This document shows positions 38,701 to 51,665 of a stretch of DNA of 64,000 nt, one piece after another (positions within the stretch are counted from its first letter, which is position 1; every line of letters starts with the position of its first letter). Source of the stretch: Sindora glabra (Eukaryota > Streptophyta > Magnoliopsida > Fabales > Fabaceae); contig CM035225.1 of NCBI GenBank assembly GCA_020226215.1, forward strand, positions 14,829,868 through 14,893,867. The letters are read 5' to 3'. The notes under the pieces were generated by a model that saw only the letters and a program-made list of their open reading frames with translations, ran no database searches and was not told the origin of the DNA. The position numbers and the translations under genes are program-made.

Positions 38701-39406
38701 AGTGCAACTCTTTACCACCCCTAATTTCCATTCAGTCACTGCAATTACAACAGAGTTCTTTAGTACAAAGGCAGTGATTACTATCCAAACCATGGAAACC
38801 ACATTTTTTTTTCTTCCTCATATTCATGACTGCCCCTCGCAGAACTTCAATGACAACAACTAAAACTAAATAAATATTTAGAGGAGCCTTAGGAAAGCTT
38901 ACCTGCCTTCTTCTATGTATTTATAAGTAGAAATATATGGGGGGAAATTAACAAATCAAAATACTCGGTGTTATATCCAAAAGATGCAAAATTGATATGC
39001 TTAAAAAAAATGATCATATCCTTGGCACGATACACACTTAATTTCAGGAATCAAACAGAAAAACAGACGAAATAATAGAAAAAAAAATTACCCTCTTCGT
39101 CCTCTTTTTCCTTAATAATCTGGGATTTTGCTTCTTCAAAAATTAGAGGCTCGTAGGTCGAAATATACTCATCAATGTCTTTGTATGTATTCTTCACTTT
39201 TACCAAGGCAGCACTGCTTTTCTGGCTCTGAAAATGTAAAATTTCAAAACTTCCATTGGCTTCAAAAATCAGAGATAAAAAAGAGCAAGAACGAAGTGAA
39301 TTACCTTGGATTCCTTGAGGAGACGAAAATAGTCCCAACTCAGAATGTTCTGGTAGAAACGGCGGATGACGGATTCTTCTTGAAGCTTCTCTTTCTCTAC
39401 CGCCAT
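29787..39406 (-). CDS. MAA3: MAA3 (MAGATAMA 3): Sen1/UPF1-type SF1B helicase, 20 exons, 816 aa
   Basis: Exons, in transcription order: 39305-39406, 39092-39227, 38605-38738, 38282-38491, 37565-37756, 37422-37457, 36609-36694, 36272-36322, 35972-36083, 35797-35902, 35077-35174, 33927-34040, 33746-33838, 33283-33336, 32986-33044, 32784-32868, 31562-31930, 30584-30706, 30400-30486, 29787-29990 (stop TAG 29787-29789). All introns are GT-AG and the phases join without a break, giving 816 codons. Visible motifs: Q-motif Gln about 253; Walker A GPPGTGKT 271-278; motif Ia VCAPSNSALDE about 370-380; motif II DEAAQA 485-490; motif III GDPAQLPAT 510-518; motif IV QYRMHPE 550-556; motif V VDGCQGREKD 675-684; motif VI RRMNVGITRAK 706-716. 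The C-terminus (about 770-816) is acidic. Length and order match plant MAA3 (about 818 aa in Arabidopsis as I recall), the homologue of yeast Sen1. The family acts in the nucleus on RNA and RNA:DNA hybrids, and Arabidopsis MAA3 is needed for female gametophyte development and pollen tube guidance. ATG 39406 is the first Met and begins the conserved MAVEKEKLQEE segment. The gene looks intact; the oddity is Cys678 in motif V. Confidence 0.95.
30830..31275. mobile_element. PIF/Harbinger (Tourist)-like MITE inside MAA3 intron 17
   Basis: This 446-bp element lies wholly in the 855-bp intron between exons 17 and 18. It has short inverted termini: CTTTGTTTGGCA on the left, and TGCCAAACAAGG on the right, whose reverse complement is CCTTGTTTGGCA. 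It is flanked on both sides by TAA (30827-30829 and 31276-31278), the usual 3-bp target duplication type of PIF/Harbinger. The interior is made of imperfect repeats of the words GAAATGAAAT and ATTTCATTTC. No coding sequence is seen. The intron splice sites are well clear of it. Confidence 0.7.
32641..32668. repeat. (GTAT)n microsatellite in MAA3 intron 16
   Basis: About seven copies of a 4-bp GTAT unit lie inside the 853-bp intron between exons 16 and 17. It is far from the splice sites and has no visible effect on the coding sequence. Confidence 0.85.
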
Positions 39407-39540
39407 TAGGGAACGAGGCCCTCAGCCTCCGACAGGGTTTTTGAGAGTGAAGTTTGCTGAGCCTGAGAGGGGTTTAAGAGGGAGAACTAGTGACTGACCA
39501 CGGGATATAATTCGTTTGAATGTTTCATGTCTGTATGTAT
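39407..39540 (-). promoter_or_regulatory. MAA3: putative MAA3 5' UTR and core promoter
   Basis: The stretch just upstream of the MAA3 start codon is clearly less AT-rich than the DNA beyond it. On the minus strand it carries AAACCCT (39434-39440), a telo-box-like motif common near the transcription start of plant housekeeping genes. A TATAT-like stretch (39504-39510, TTATATCCCG on the minus strand) lies about 100 bases upstream of the ATG. The transcription start is inferred only; no experimental mark can be read here. Beyond about 39540 the sequence turns into AT-rich spacer. Confidence 0.35.
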
Positions 39541-41493
39541 ATTATTTTTTAGTACATAAATGTTGGCTTATTTAGAATAAAAGAAAAGTATCCTAACTTT
39601 TTTTTTGTGATTTAATAAAATTACATAAATTTATAAATAAATTAACTTAGGCCTCTCTTGATGAAGTAATGTTTAGATTGAAAAAGAATGTACTTTAATT
39701 TAATTTTAAATTTTTTATTGGTAAAATAATGAAAAAAGATGATAAAATTTTAAATAAAATAATTTATAATGTTTTAGACATTTTGTTATAAAATAAAAGT
39801 TTAATATCGCCAAACTTAAAAAATAACTAAAAAATGAAATAATATTTTTATCTTTTAAGAAAATTTTTTGAAGATTTTTAAGGTATAGAAGAATTAATAC
39901 ACACATATATATACAATTGTTAAAATATAGGAGATCAAGGTCCAGATAAATCATTACAATTTTTTTGTGATTAATTAATTCGTTACATTTTAATTTTCAA
40001 GAGAAACCAAAGTAATTTTTATAATAACGAATTAAAAATAGGCAAGGTCACCAATTCTGTTCAATTATACTTTATATTTAGAAATCATTTGATTCATAAG
40101 AATGATATTAATAATTTGTCAAGAAATAAATAATTTTTAAACCATTTGATTGCCACTAGTTGTTGGAATGGAAAAAATAGAATTGTTGAGGAAATTCTAT
40201 TTCCCATGAATTATCAAAAATTACTTATCTACACTCTTTTAATAAAAAGAGCCTTCCATCTCTTTTATTCAGAAAATTATAAAATTGTCTTTACTTAATT
40301 TAACCAATAATCATTTTAATATTTTATTATTACTATCGAGAATTATAATAATTATAATTTATTAATTATAAAATATAAATATATTTAATTAAATATAATT
40401 ATTATTTATATAAAATATATTTACTTTACTAATTATATTATAAATAAAATGAGTATTATAAAAAATTGTAGAAAATAAATATTGCATATCATATCATAAA
40501 TATTATTCTAATAGAAATTTAATTTAAATATAATTATATTTATTATATACATATGTTATATTATTTTATTTATTAATTCATATTATCATCCTTATTATTT
40601 ATAATTTTAATATTTAATTATAAAAATAAAAATTTATTTCATAACTAATTTGTATAAATTTGATAGAATTAATTTCTTATTGTATTGATTATTTAATTAA
40701 TATTTTTATTTAAATTGTATTAAAATAATTTGAGATATATACATATCAAGGCATCTTATTTTTTACACTTTTTTGTACTTTTTTATAGTAAATTAAATTA
40801 AAAATAAGAAAATACTAACTTAAAAAATTATGATTGAATGATATATTAGAAATATAATTAAAAAATTAAAAAAATTAAAATTTATAATTTTTTATTTTTA
40901 TTATAATTTAAAGAATATATTAATTATTTTGACAATATTTTTTAAAAAATTTAAATTTAAAACAAATAAAATATAAAAATTAATTTTAAAAAATATGAAT
41001 TTTTAATATTAAATTCATAAGAAAAATTATTTTTTAAAAAATTCAACTTCTCATAAAAATTATTTTCTACGTGAAATAAAGGAATCCTTACAAACCGTAA
41101 TTTTATATATAATTTTCCTTTTCCTGTTAAAGCATATAAGCTTTATCATTTACAATTCAAATTATTATATCATAAAATAAATTTTTTTTTCGAAAATGTC
41201 AAAACTTATTTGGTATAGCAATAATATAATATGATTGATTAATGAATATTGGATTATTAATATATTTGAATATAGACCGTAATTTTATGTTTATCATAAC
41301 CATTAGTAATAACTAATTTTTTAAAAAAAGAACTGACGTAGAATGTTTTTAATAAGAAAAAAATTATGATCAAGTTATTTTTTATTTGTAATTTTTTTCT
41401 CATTAACCTTTATACTAATTATTGTTTAAAAGAATAATCTTTACTAAAAGGTATAATAAATATAAGAGTAATTTACACAATACTACCAATAAT
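39541..41493. other. AT-rich spacer between MAA3 and the Tigger-like element
   Basis: Low-complexity AT sequence. The open frame at 39715-39954 (minus) is a composition artefact. I see no gene. Confidence 0.5.
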
Positions 41494-41691
41494 CACCGCT
41501 AAACTCCCATAAATTAATAACCTCTCTAAAATAATATTTTTTCCAATCCTAACTTGGGCTAGTTTACAAAATTAGTAATTTTGATAAATTAATAAGATAA
41601 TAATTTTCAGGAAGACCCTTATATAAATCTATAGTCCTATTAATATCATAAATAGATAATTCTCTAAAATTATAAATATAACTAGGATAAT

Positions 41692-43300
41692 TTAGTAAAA
41701 TATGAATATATTGTTGTTTATTTTTTTCATAAAATTTAAATTTAGGTCGATTTTATCTCTAACTTTTTTTGTTACATTCAAAAGCTTTGGTGTCATGCCC
41801 TCAAACTATAACAAAAAATTATGAAGAGTTGTTGTTGTTATAAATGCTTCCTTTCACATGATTAGTTCCAAGAGTATTGAATCATCCTCAGCTTCATCCT
41901 TAACAGGATTTTCCATGACACTAACCATAATTTCTTTTAAGCTTTGAATCTATAAACATTCATCATTTTCACTTGAATAATCCAACAGGTAATTAACATT
42001 CATTTTATTGTAATAACTGAGATCATTAATTATTTTTTCAAGTTCATGAATGCCTTCTTCAGAAGTTGCTTCATTTAAGTTATTTGAAATTGTTTCATCC
42101 CCTAAATGAATTTTGCAAAGTCAAAAATAATTTGATATTGCTTCTTGTTGAATATTTATCATCCAAGTTGAGACTACAAGATTGATGCCATCTAAAATAT
42201 TAATTTTTTTCTAGATTAGATTGTCCCAATTTATAGCCTTCCAATATATTATGGTAAAATCTCCTATGGTAAAAGTTCTTATTATCCTAGTATCATGTGA
42301 TTAGATTTTTGATGTCATGCTAGGCGACAAAAAAAAAACTCAACATTTCGTAGCCCTTCAATATTTCTTAAAAGGGCTAGACAATTATCTACTACTAACA
42401 AAATTCTTCTACTATACATTTTCTGGTCTAACCAACAAACATATTCATCAAAAAGCACATTAATCATCCATGCTCTTTTGTTGGCATGGTATTGACAATT
42501 TGAGTTGTTCATGTTGACATTCTTGAAGCAACGTAGCTTTACATGCTTTCCAATAATCCATAAAGGAATTTTTCTGAGTCATTCTTATTGCAACAAATAA
42601 CAATTATAAGCCTTTCTTTGTCTTATTTTCTTCCTTCAAGTTACTTTGTTGCAAGAGAATGATCAACTTGTAACTTGTAACCAGTTTTATCCATATTAAA
42701 AACATCTTTCATAGGGAATTGATCTATTTTTTCTCTTATAGACTCCAATTTCTTCTTCATGTCCTATGTGTCAACCAAACCACTCTCTTCAAAATGATGA
42801 AATGACTTGATGTCATATCTTAGCTTGAATTTCTCAAGCCAACCTTAAAAAAGGTTGTTGAGGATATAAAAGTTTTATTGTCTCCTTTGTCTTTTCCAAA
42901 ATTAGCTCTCCAGTTATATTCACACAATATTAGTATTGGAAAAACTACTCATAAACAATCTTGTCCATGTTTAGGAATTTTACTGGTTTGTGTTAGTTAA
43001 TATCTCCTTTTCTTTCTAAGTTAGCAGAAAAGGTACTCAAATGATCACTTGAGAGTGTTTGATATTGTACCTTGACTAACTTTCAAATAATATTTTTCAT
43101 TAAACCACTATTGTAAATCTTTTTAAGTACATGTGGAGTGATCTCTCTTATACTTACATAACACTTTAGGTATTTATCAATCGTGATTAATTTCTAGACA
43201 CCTTTTAGATGAAAAGCCATTGTTGGGTATGTTTTTAAGAATCTTTTCTATGTTGTTTGTATGGTAGTTCCCTTCATCATCATACGTTGAATGCTTATTT
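41692..43300 (-). pseudogene. Tigger/pogo-like transposase (CENP-B-type HTH plus DDE_1), broken
   Basis: With stops and frameshifts tolerated, the minus strand gives in order: KVLCKYKRDHSTCT, KDLQ-stop-WFNEKYYLKVSQGTISNTLK (a CENP-B/psq-type helix-turn-helix), GELILEKTKE (Tc5/CENP-B second HTH), GWLEKFKLRYDIKSF, FNMDKTGYKLQVDHSLATK, LIIVICCNKNDSEKF, PLWIIGKHVKLRCFKN, RILLVVDNC, HDTRIIR, ILEGYKLGQSNLEKINILDG, and a C-terminal LHNFLL segment. The first, second and third catalytic Asp codons sit at 42689-42691, 42387-42389 and 42292-42294, the spacing expected for the pogo DDxD type. At least ten stops and several frameshifts show it is dead. The longest open piece is 42315-42512. In the family this protein cuts and pastes elements at TA sites. 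Confidence 0.88.
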
Positions 43301-43695
43301 AGCTCTAGTACAATGAACCATAGATGCAAATAACTTATATTGAACTTTATTTAATTAGTCAATACAATTAATATTGAACTTTATTTAATATTGTACCTTG
43401 ACTAACTTTCAAATAATATTTTTCATCAAGCCACTATTGTAAATATTTTTTAGTGCATATGGGGTGATCTCTCTTATACTTATATAATGATTTATATATT
43501 TAATCAATTATGGCTAATTTCTAGATACCTTTTAAACGAAAAGCCATTGTTGAGTATGTTTTTAAGAATTTTTTCTATATTATTTATATAGTAGCTCCCT
43601 TCATCATCAAATGTTGAATGCACATTTAGTTATAGTATAATGAATCATAAATACAAGTGACTTGTATTGAACTTTATTTAATTAGTCAATATAGT
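43065..43695 (-). repeat. 326-bp tandem duplication of the transposase N-terminal region
   Basis: TTGTACCTTGACTAACTTTC occurs at 43065 and at 43391, and similarity runs through to TTAATTAGTCAATA near 43360 and 43685. The two copies therefore repeat the HTH-coding end and its upstream part. The outer copy carries further substitutions, so the duplication followed or accompanied loss of function. Confidence 0.8.
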
Positions 43696-43972
43696 GAATA
43701 TTATCTAAGTACTAAAAATAATGAATAATATTTACTTATTTTCATAAATATATATGTACAATGAATTTTTTAAATTAATTCACAAAATATGATACATATA
43801 CATGTATTAGTGATATACACAATATTTTTCTATGTAATTAAATTTACATTCGCAGAATCGAGAAAGTACTCTTTAAATTAATAAATTACTAATTTATCAA
43901 TTAATTAATACCTTTATAAATTAATAAAATTTCATGGTTCCAACATTATTAATTTATAGAGGTTTTACTGTA

Positions 43973-46945
43973 TTTTCATATTATAACAAACAAGTTCATA
44001 AAAGGATAAATTATTTACAACTTCCTCTAAATTTTTACCTAATTACACATTGCCTTTCTTATTTGTGAAATTAATCTTATCTCCCTTACTTTGTATATAT
44101 AATATTACATTCCATCCTCTCAAACTTAACATCCATCAAAATTTTTTAGGAAAATGTTGAAAAATGATGAAAATTATAGGCCCATGGTTGGTCAAATTTT
44201 TTGACCAAATACTTGGACAATTAGCCTTCACGATGCATTTGCATAACCTTATATATTATAAATATAAGGAATAAATAAAAGCTAATAAACATAATTTAAG
44301 TTGTTGTATTATTAACTTATATCTTTATTTTGTAACTCATCAATTTGTTAAAAATAATTATATTTTTTATTTTTTAGTAATCGACTAATTATATATTAAT
44401 CATAGTTTTGGACTTTCAAAATTTTTCAGCCCATAAATCCCTCTACGTGAGTTGTTTTCATGCACTATATTCATTATTGTAGTTGCATCTTTTTTCCTCT
44501 TCCACACACCTATAGCTTTCACTTGTAGTATTGAGGTATTGATTCTTTCTTCATGTTGAGACTACTTTAAACGTCTGACTCTCCTCTATCACTTACCCAT
44601 AATTGCCAAGTCGAACTCTTAACTTTCATTGAAAATCATTCCATATAAGTTAAAACTCTACTTATTCTTTTATTTAGCATGAAATTCTTACTAAAGTGTT
44701 CAATCTATTTTTTAAAGAAAAAAATTCTAGTGCAAAGGTTTTAAATTTCATTATCTTATCTTTTTCTTTTCTCTTCAATCTTAAATTTATAATTTTTTTG
44801 TTGAGTTTAATTTTGATTTAGGTTACTAGGTGTTTCATAGGGCAATTGCCCTTTCATTATCTAATTATGAATTTTTTGTTTAGATTATCAATGATAGTTG
44901 CAAACTCAAATGGATATTAGGCATTTTTCTTCAATAAGTAGATTATTCAACTATTTTTTTGTCTTTAACTTTTCCAAGCAAATTTTTTTTCATTCCAATC
45001 AAAGTCATCGAATACTTTTTTTCTAAATAACGTTTTTGCTACTTTATAACTTATTGATTGAATTCTTAGAGATTAATATCATTTTTAATTTGATTCTAAG
45101 GAGATTTGGGGGCAAGAGATTTAATGCTTTAGAGATCGAGTCCTTAACTCGAAGACTTTCATCGTCTATTGTTGGCGGCTTACCTCAATTAGGTTCTAAT
45201 AATTTAAGCTTTTATTAATGAATGTTTGCTTATGGCATATATATGCAACTTTACAAGCAAAGCATCACCATGATTATGGCAATTATGTTCTTAAATTTGA
45301 TCATCATTATGTTTTTCTTAGAAATTGCATTGGCCAAGGTAATAATTGATTTTGGTAAGTTCATCCTCATTGTCTTGTTCTATGCTTACAGATGTTACAT
45401 GTATCTAGAAGTTATAAACATGTGATTAATCCTTTTCTTTACATCAAGTGTTTATATACATGTAAACAAAACATGGCATTTTATAAAAAAAAAGAGCAAA
45501 CATGATTCGATAGTGTGTGTATGAATTCTTTGATTTTTGGATTAATTTGCTTAATGGAATGTTCATTTTTAGAGCTTTGTAATGAATTAGACCTTTTATT
45601 TTCTTATTTTCAAAATGATCGCTATTTGCCAACCTATTGTAAGTGTTATGGATATATTATTATGTCTTAGAGATCATGTTATAGACAAAAAAACTATCTA
45701 GTGTTAGTATGGTTAGTGAAGATATTACTACACAGACAATGCTAAACATTATTAGTCTATTATTGGAATAAAATTTGTTTCTCGACTAAGAGGACAAAAA
45801 GAAAAAAAAAGAAGTTGCTTAAAGGGAGTGAAAATAAAATAATAGCTCATAATGAATTAGTATTTTATTTTGTGAGGCTACCTATGCTTAATTTATGCCA
45901 TGTATTAATTTTTTGAGGGATTAATAAGGGATGTGCTTAATTTAAAAATTAATAATAGAGCCAAGCTTAAAATTAGGAAGTTGTCAAATGGTAATTCAAT
46001 GTACATTACTTTTGATTTTGCAATAGCTTTTATGTGTGCTTATTGTGTGCTTTGATAACAACATTGATGCAATTGGTTTATGTTTTTGCGAATAAAGTAC
46101 AACCACTCTAAAAAATATTTTTTGTTATTCTTCTAGCATTTCCATTTTGGAGTTGCAAGATGAAAGCTAAAAGATTGCCTATTGATAAAGCTTGAAATTT
46201 TATTAATCTTGCTTAGTATCTTATTTTGTGTGAAAGTCTATCTCCCAGAACACAATTTGGTAATCATGTAATCTCTTTTGCATAGTTACTAATCTTGGTG
46301 TACTTCTTAATTTTCATCATGATCATAATTTCAGTTGACTTTATTATTTTGTAAAAAAAATATTCTTGGAAGGCTAAGCTAAAAAGAATTCAATAGCAAG
46401 AATGGATATGATCTTGACATAAATGGTGATAGTCTTCTTCTTTTGGATGTCTATAAAGGATTCTTGAAGTTTGAGGTTTTCTTTACTTTTTTATTTGAGA
46501 TAAATATCTTTTGTCCTGCTATTTTAAATTTTCAATCAACCTTATAGATAAACAATAGCCAAGATAAAGAATCCAATTTATCCTTATACTGCTTAAAGAA
46601 ATCTATCCATTTTATGCTATATACTCAATAACAACTAAGATAAAGAGTCTAATTGTCATGGCTTTTGTGCATCTTATACTTTTAAAGCAACTTTAAAGTC
46701 AAGAGATTGTGCTCAATCACTTGAACAAAGAAAGCTTGCCTGATGAACAGCAAGTAACTAATTAAGAAAAATAAAGGATAAAGAAAGATCTAGTAAAAAA
46801 TCAAATATTATTACAAATCAAGATAAATCTAACATAGAGACATATAAATGTAAGTAAAATATAAAAAAAAAACACAATACTATACCATTATTTTTGTCAA
46901 GAAAATAAATGGAAGCAATGAAAACTATCCTCAGCAAAGCACATG
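43973..46945. other. gene-free, unassigned
   Basis: The open frames at 45036-45218 and 45222-45425 (plus) lie end to end but show no domain. A stretch near 45100-45200 (GGCAAGAGATTTAATGC onward) has a more balanced composition. I cannot name it. Confidence 0.35.
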
Positions 46946-47203
46946 AAATATTATTTATTGATCTTTATTGGAAATGTCCATGTAGCCAAATATTGTCTAG
47001 TAAATATTAGATTTTAGCTAACCTCAGATCATGTATAACATCTGCTTATGCATATTCTATAACATATTGTGGAAAAATATTATTTATTGATCTTTACTGG
47101 AAATGTCCATGCAACTAGATATTGTCTATGTAAATAATAGATTTTAGTTAACCTCAAATCATATATAGCATCTACTTATGCATATTCTATAACATATTAT
47201 GTA
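46946..47203. repeat. tandem duplication, 2 x 129 bp
   Basis: TTATTTATTGATCTTTAYTG is found at 46951 and 47080. The following text up to TATTCTATAACATATTRTG is shared. About 90% identical by eye; non-coding. Confidence 0.85.
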
Positions 47204-50176
47204 GTACATTGCACTATGCAACTACATGTGATATTTCTTGGAGAAAGTGAAAAACGGAGAAGGCTAGAGGGCTAAAATAGCTAACATAACATTTAGGATT
47301 TAATACAAGGTTTACATGTGTCATCTTGCCTGTAAAACAAGATCCCTCCTCCATTATTTTGTAATAAATTGATATTTTTATAACTGAAGTATAACCACAA
47401 ATACTAAGTAAATGACATAGGAGCTAAAGTAATTTTAAATGTAATCTTTAATCCTTTAGAGATTGTAAATGTTAGGAATTATATAGTTTAAGTGTTTCCT
47501 TTCTCCCTATTATACTATTGAGGAGGATTGAAACAATATACATTGATTTCTAGATAAAAGCTTCACTTATGTTGCATACCACATGAATAAACCACATCTT
47601 GATGCTTCACTTTCAACCAGGTGCCACCCTATATCTTTTATTCTTTTAAACTCTATTTTTTCACTACTTTTCTCTATTTTGGATTATACCTTTACTTGTG
47701 GCATACCCAAGAGACAAAAAAAGGAACTACAAGATAAATGCCCTAACATGCAGACACACCACGGTGTTTTATGGTGATATTATAAAAATAAAAAAGATGA
47801 AGTAAGTTTATCATTTACAAAAAGGGCATTTATGTACCAACAAATAAAAATAAAAAAGGTTTTATTATTATTTCATTAAATGAATAATGACATCTCTTAT
47901 AATCTTTTTATTGATTTCTATACAGGACACAATATTTATCACTTATGATAATAAGGATCTCCTAACACTTTCAAAAAGAGCATTTGATAATGTTTATGAT
48001 ACTAGATCAAGTATAAATTTAGTTAGTCCTTAGATATTTATAAACAAAATGAAAAAGATTATGGAAAGGAGATCAATAACTAAATCATATATTCAAAACT
48101 TTATTTAATTTATAACTTTTGTTTGTTTGAAACAATTTAATTATTTTTTTTTATATTTAATAAATTAAAAAATATTTATTCTTTATTACCTATCATAATA
48201 TGCATTTATATAAAAGTTAAGGATTAACATTTATACATTAAATTTCATATAAATTAATTTTATTTTTTATATATTTTTCTAAAGTTTATTTGTTATAATA
48301 TTTGATCATGTATGTATTTGTCTAAATATGATAACAATAGTCAATTAATGTAATATTACAATATTAAGACAACTCTATCAATTAATAATAACTTAAAAAA
48401 ATATAGTATTCTTATTACTTAAGCTGAATACAATTATGTAAACTTTATAATTATTCAAATGACATAAATATAATGATAAATTTTAAATTAATTGCTTGAA
48501 TACTTTATAATTTAAATTTTAAATTTTAAATTTTATATTATAAATTATTAGTTTAATTTAATTTAATTTAATTCATGCATTACACTAATTAAAAGCTAAT
48601 TTACTTTATATGAAAAAACTGGAACAAACATAATTATTTTATAATAATAATAATAATTTGCAATAAACAATTTATTAAAAAGATAATCATCAATTAAATA
48701 ACGTGAATATCATTTTTCTAAAAAATCAAAATTTTCTCTTAATGTTAATACCTTCTCCTTAGTATTAATTATTTTTAAATAAAAAGATTATCATCTTAAT
48801 TAATAAAAATTAATACAATTAAAATGAAAAGGAAGAAAATACAAATAGGTTGATTGTAAAACTGGATGCTATGTGTTTCTACAATAAGGAAATGATATAA
48901 ATAAAAAAAATTATTAAGACTTAAAATAAATGAATAAAATTAAGGTTTTTTTCCCTTGTGATATCAGTCTGCATTCCATATCATTTATTGTTAATTATCC
49001 TTATGCAAGGTCGTCCCTTCTAATTAAAATAAATCAGAAAAAATTTACAAATAAAGACAAAATATTTATCAATCTCTAATTATAAAACTAATATTCACAT
49101 GAAAAAATTAGAATAATACTAAATGGATATCAATTTCTAATTAAAAACTGAAATTAGTTTAAAAAAGCTAAAAAAACACTATATGGATATCAATGCGAAA
49201 ATTTCTAATATATTTACAATCATGTTAATTATCCTCAAACAATTACAAAAAAAAAATCCTTAACAAAAATTACCTAAATGAATATCAATTTGTCAATTTC
49301 TAATATCTAGACATGTAAAACAAGTTTAGAACCCAAGAGTTTCGTGCGCTAATCATAGGTAGTTTGTGTGCAATTGATTTATTATGCGGGCTAATTGCAC
49401 AATTGCTAACTTTTGCAAGCAAATTTGCTAGTACTCATTGCTTTTTTTTTTAATTTCAAATAATTTAAAAATTTTTAATTTAATTTACTCCAATGTCTAA
49501 TGATTTAATATAATTTTTTTAACTTTACTTAACTAACTCATTATACAAAATAAAAAAATTTAATTAGCTAATTATAATTTACAAAAAATTATTTTTTTTA
49601 ATTTAATTTAATTTTTTTAATTTAATTTAATATCTCTTTAAAAGTTTTGTACCATCTATCATATTAATAATTCAATCTCTAATTTTTTTATGTATATGTA
49701 TATGTAATCACTTTTATTTTTTATTTTTTTATAAAAAGAGGCAATCTACCTCTAAATACTCGTGGGCTTAACTATTTTTGCCAGCAAAAAATACAAGTTA
49801 AACGAGTAAGCCCGTATAAGTCTAAGCCCACACAAGCTTGGCCCATTTAGTCATCATGCCCTATATTACATTCCTACTAATATTCTTGAGCATGTTAATT
49901 ATCCTTAAACAATCATCAACTCCTAATTATATAGTTAATACTAATTTAAGAAAAAAAAATAAATTTACTTTATTGTTAGTATAAATCAATTTTACATTAT
50001 TACTCATTCATATGTTATCATATAAATGAAAAATTGTTACGATTGATGGTAACTTATTAGTGCAATGACACTCAATATTATCTCAAGAACTTTATTACTT
50101 AGGATGACTTGGGTTTGATCTAGCCCCTTGCATATATACATTAAGTGAATTACCACTCCTATAATTATTTAAAAAA
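47204..50176. other. AT-rich spacer with fragments of dispersed repeats
   Basis: Simple TTTAATTTAA runs occur at about 48548-48572 and 49585-49632. 49320-49860 has inverted phrases with GGGCTTA and TAAGCCC (for example CGTGGGCTTAACT near 49763 and GAGTAAGCCCGTATAAG near 49805), seen in many plant foldback repeats. A further M1-type left end lies near 49965. No gene. Confidence 0.4.
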
Positions 50177-51665
50177 ATTGTTATGATTAAAAATTCTTAA
50201 CTACTTATATTTTTTTAGTAATGCATCTTTTTTTATTTACCAATATTGTAAAATACTTTATAATGATATTAGATCAAATTTAAATCCTTAAAAAAATTAT
50301 AAACACCATTTTTCCATATCGTAATGGTTGTTTTCACTTGTTTCCTAATGCCATGCCAATTCCATGACATTGATTTATAACAAAGCCAAATTGATAGTAC
50401 CTAAGAATTAAGAGATGTAGAAAATTCTCAAGTTATTATAGAAATAGCCCATTGAAATGTAAAAAGCCTTTAAAAAAATCAATTTCCAAATTATAACAAA
50501 CCTAAATTAAATTTGTGAAAAGGCCTTTTCAAATTTTCTAAAACCTTTATAATATAACTAATTTTTTATAAGCCATTTTAGTAAAATTTAAAGTTCAAAA
50601 TTAATATAAAATTGAAATCCTAAAGCAACCAAAACTTAAAATTATTTCTAAACTTATAATCCCAATATTAATACTTATTCTTATAAAAAAATGGAGATGA
50701 AGTTGAAGAAAGAATGCATTATAGAAGAAAAGGAAAGTAGGAAAAGGCTAAAAACAATTAATGCTCTAAAATTTCCAACCTATTATGTCACATATAATAG
50801 AAAACATCCTATTTTAAATAGTATGCATCCAAATTTATCTATAAGAAAAATAAATATTAATAAGTACAAAAATATTGATTTCATAGAATTAGATATAATT
50901 ATTATTTAAAGAATGAAAAAGATTATATAAGTCACACCATTTACTAGTCCAGGAGTAGTAAAGGAATCGCCATAAGGCAAATTTGGCTAAACAAATATTA
51001 AAGAAAGTTAAGATTTAAAGAATTATGAATAGGTTATTAGAGGCTAAGTTCAAATGGCATATTATTATGCCTTATTGAACATAGGAGCCAAAAACTTGGG
51101 CACTCCATTCCCACCTATCCCAATCCCTGTTTTCTTAATCTCTTTTTCCTTAACCCTAAGACCAAATTAAAAAAAATTGTATAAAAATGTGCATTAAAGA
51201 AAAGTAACTATGAAAGTTAGAGTATCATTAAATCAAGAATCAAATAAAAATTCTAGTAGTGGAATGTTTTTAACAAAATAATCTAACAAGTCATTAAATG
51301 AATTATCACTTGTATTTACGATAAATAGATTATCTTTTTTACTATTACCTAAAAAATTGCTACAGTTAAAAAATCTTAATTACTTATACTTTTTAGCAAA
51401 ATGTATTTTTTTTATTCATTAAAAGTATAAAAATATTCTTTACTAATAACAGATCAAATTTAAACTCCTAAAAAATAGAAACACCATTTTTCCATATAAT
51501 AGTGATTGTTTTTCCTTAACTCCACCAAGTCTACGTCATTGCTCCATAACAAAACCAAATTAATAATATCTATAAATTGAGAGATGTAGAAAATTCTCAA
51601 GTCATTATAGGAATAGCCCATCAAAATGTAAAAAAGCTCATACATAAATCAATTTTCAAATTAAG

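Larger units (their letters stand above)
41494..43972 (-). mobile_element. decayed Tigger/pogo-like (Tc1-mariner superfamily) DNA transposon
   Basis: The element is about 2.48 kb. The right terminus, read inward on the minus strand, is TACAGTAAAACCTCTATAAA, continuing TTAATAAT. The left terminus, read inward on the plus strand, is a diverged match, CACCGCTAAACTCCCATAAA, continuing TTAATAA. The subterminal text (AACTTGGGC near 41551-41559, GATAAATTAATAAGATAATA near 41583) is typical of plant Tigger-like elements. The right end stops at TA, the expected target site. The transposase relic is on the minus strand. The left end is more eroded, so its exact border is uncertain. Confidence 0.8.

Noticed and set aside
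39128..39409. 93-codon plus-strand open frame
   Set aside because: It is the antisense shadow of MAA3 exons 1 and 2.
50055..50160. tRNA-like text (GGGTTTGATCTAGCCCC)
   Set aside because: No acceptor stem, anticodon arm or T-arm of proper size can be drawn around it.
50691..50909. 72-codon open frame in array unit 1
   Set aside because: It spans the internal deletion junction of the unit and is not kept open in the other units.
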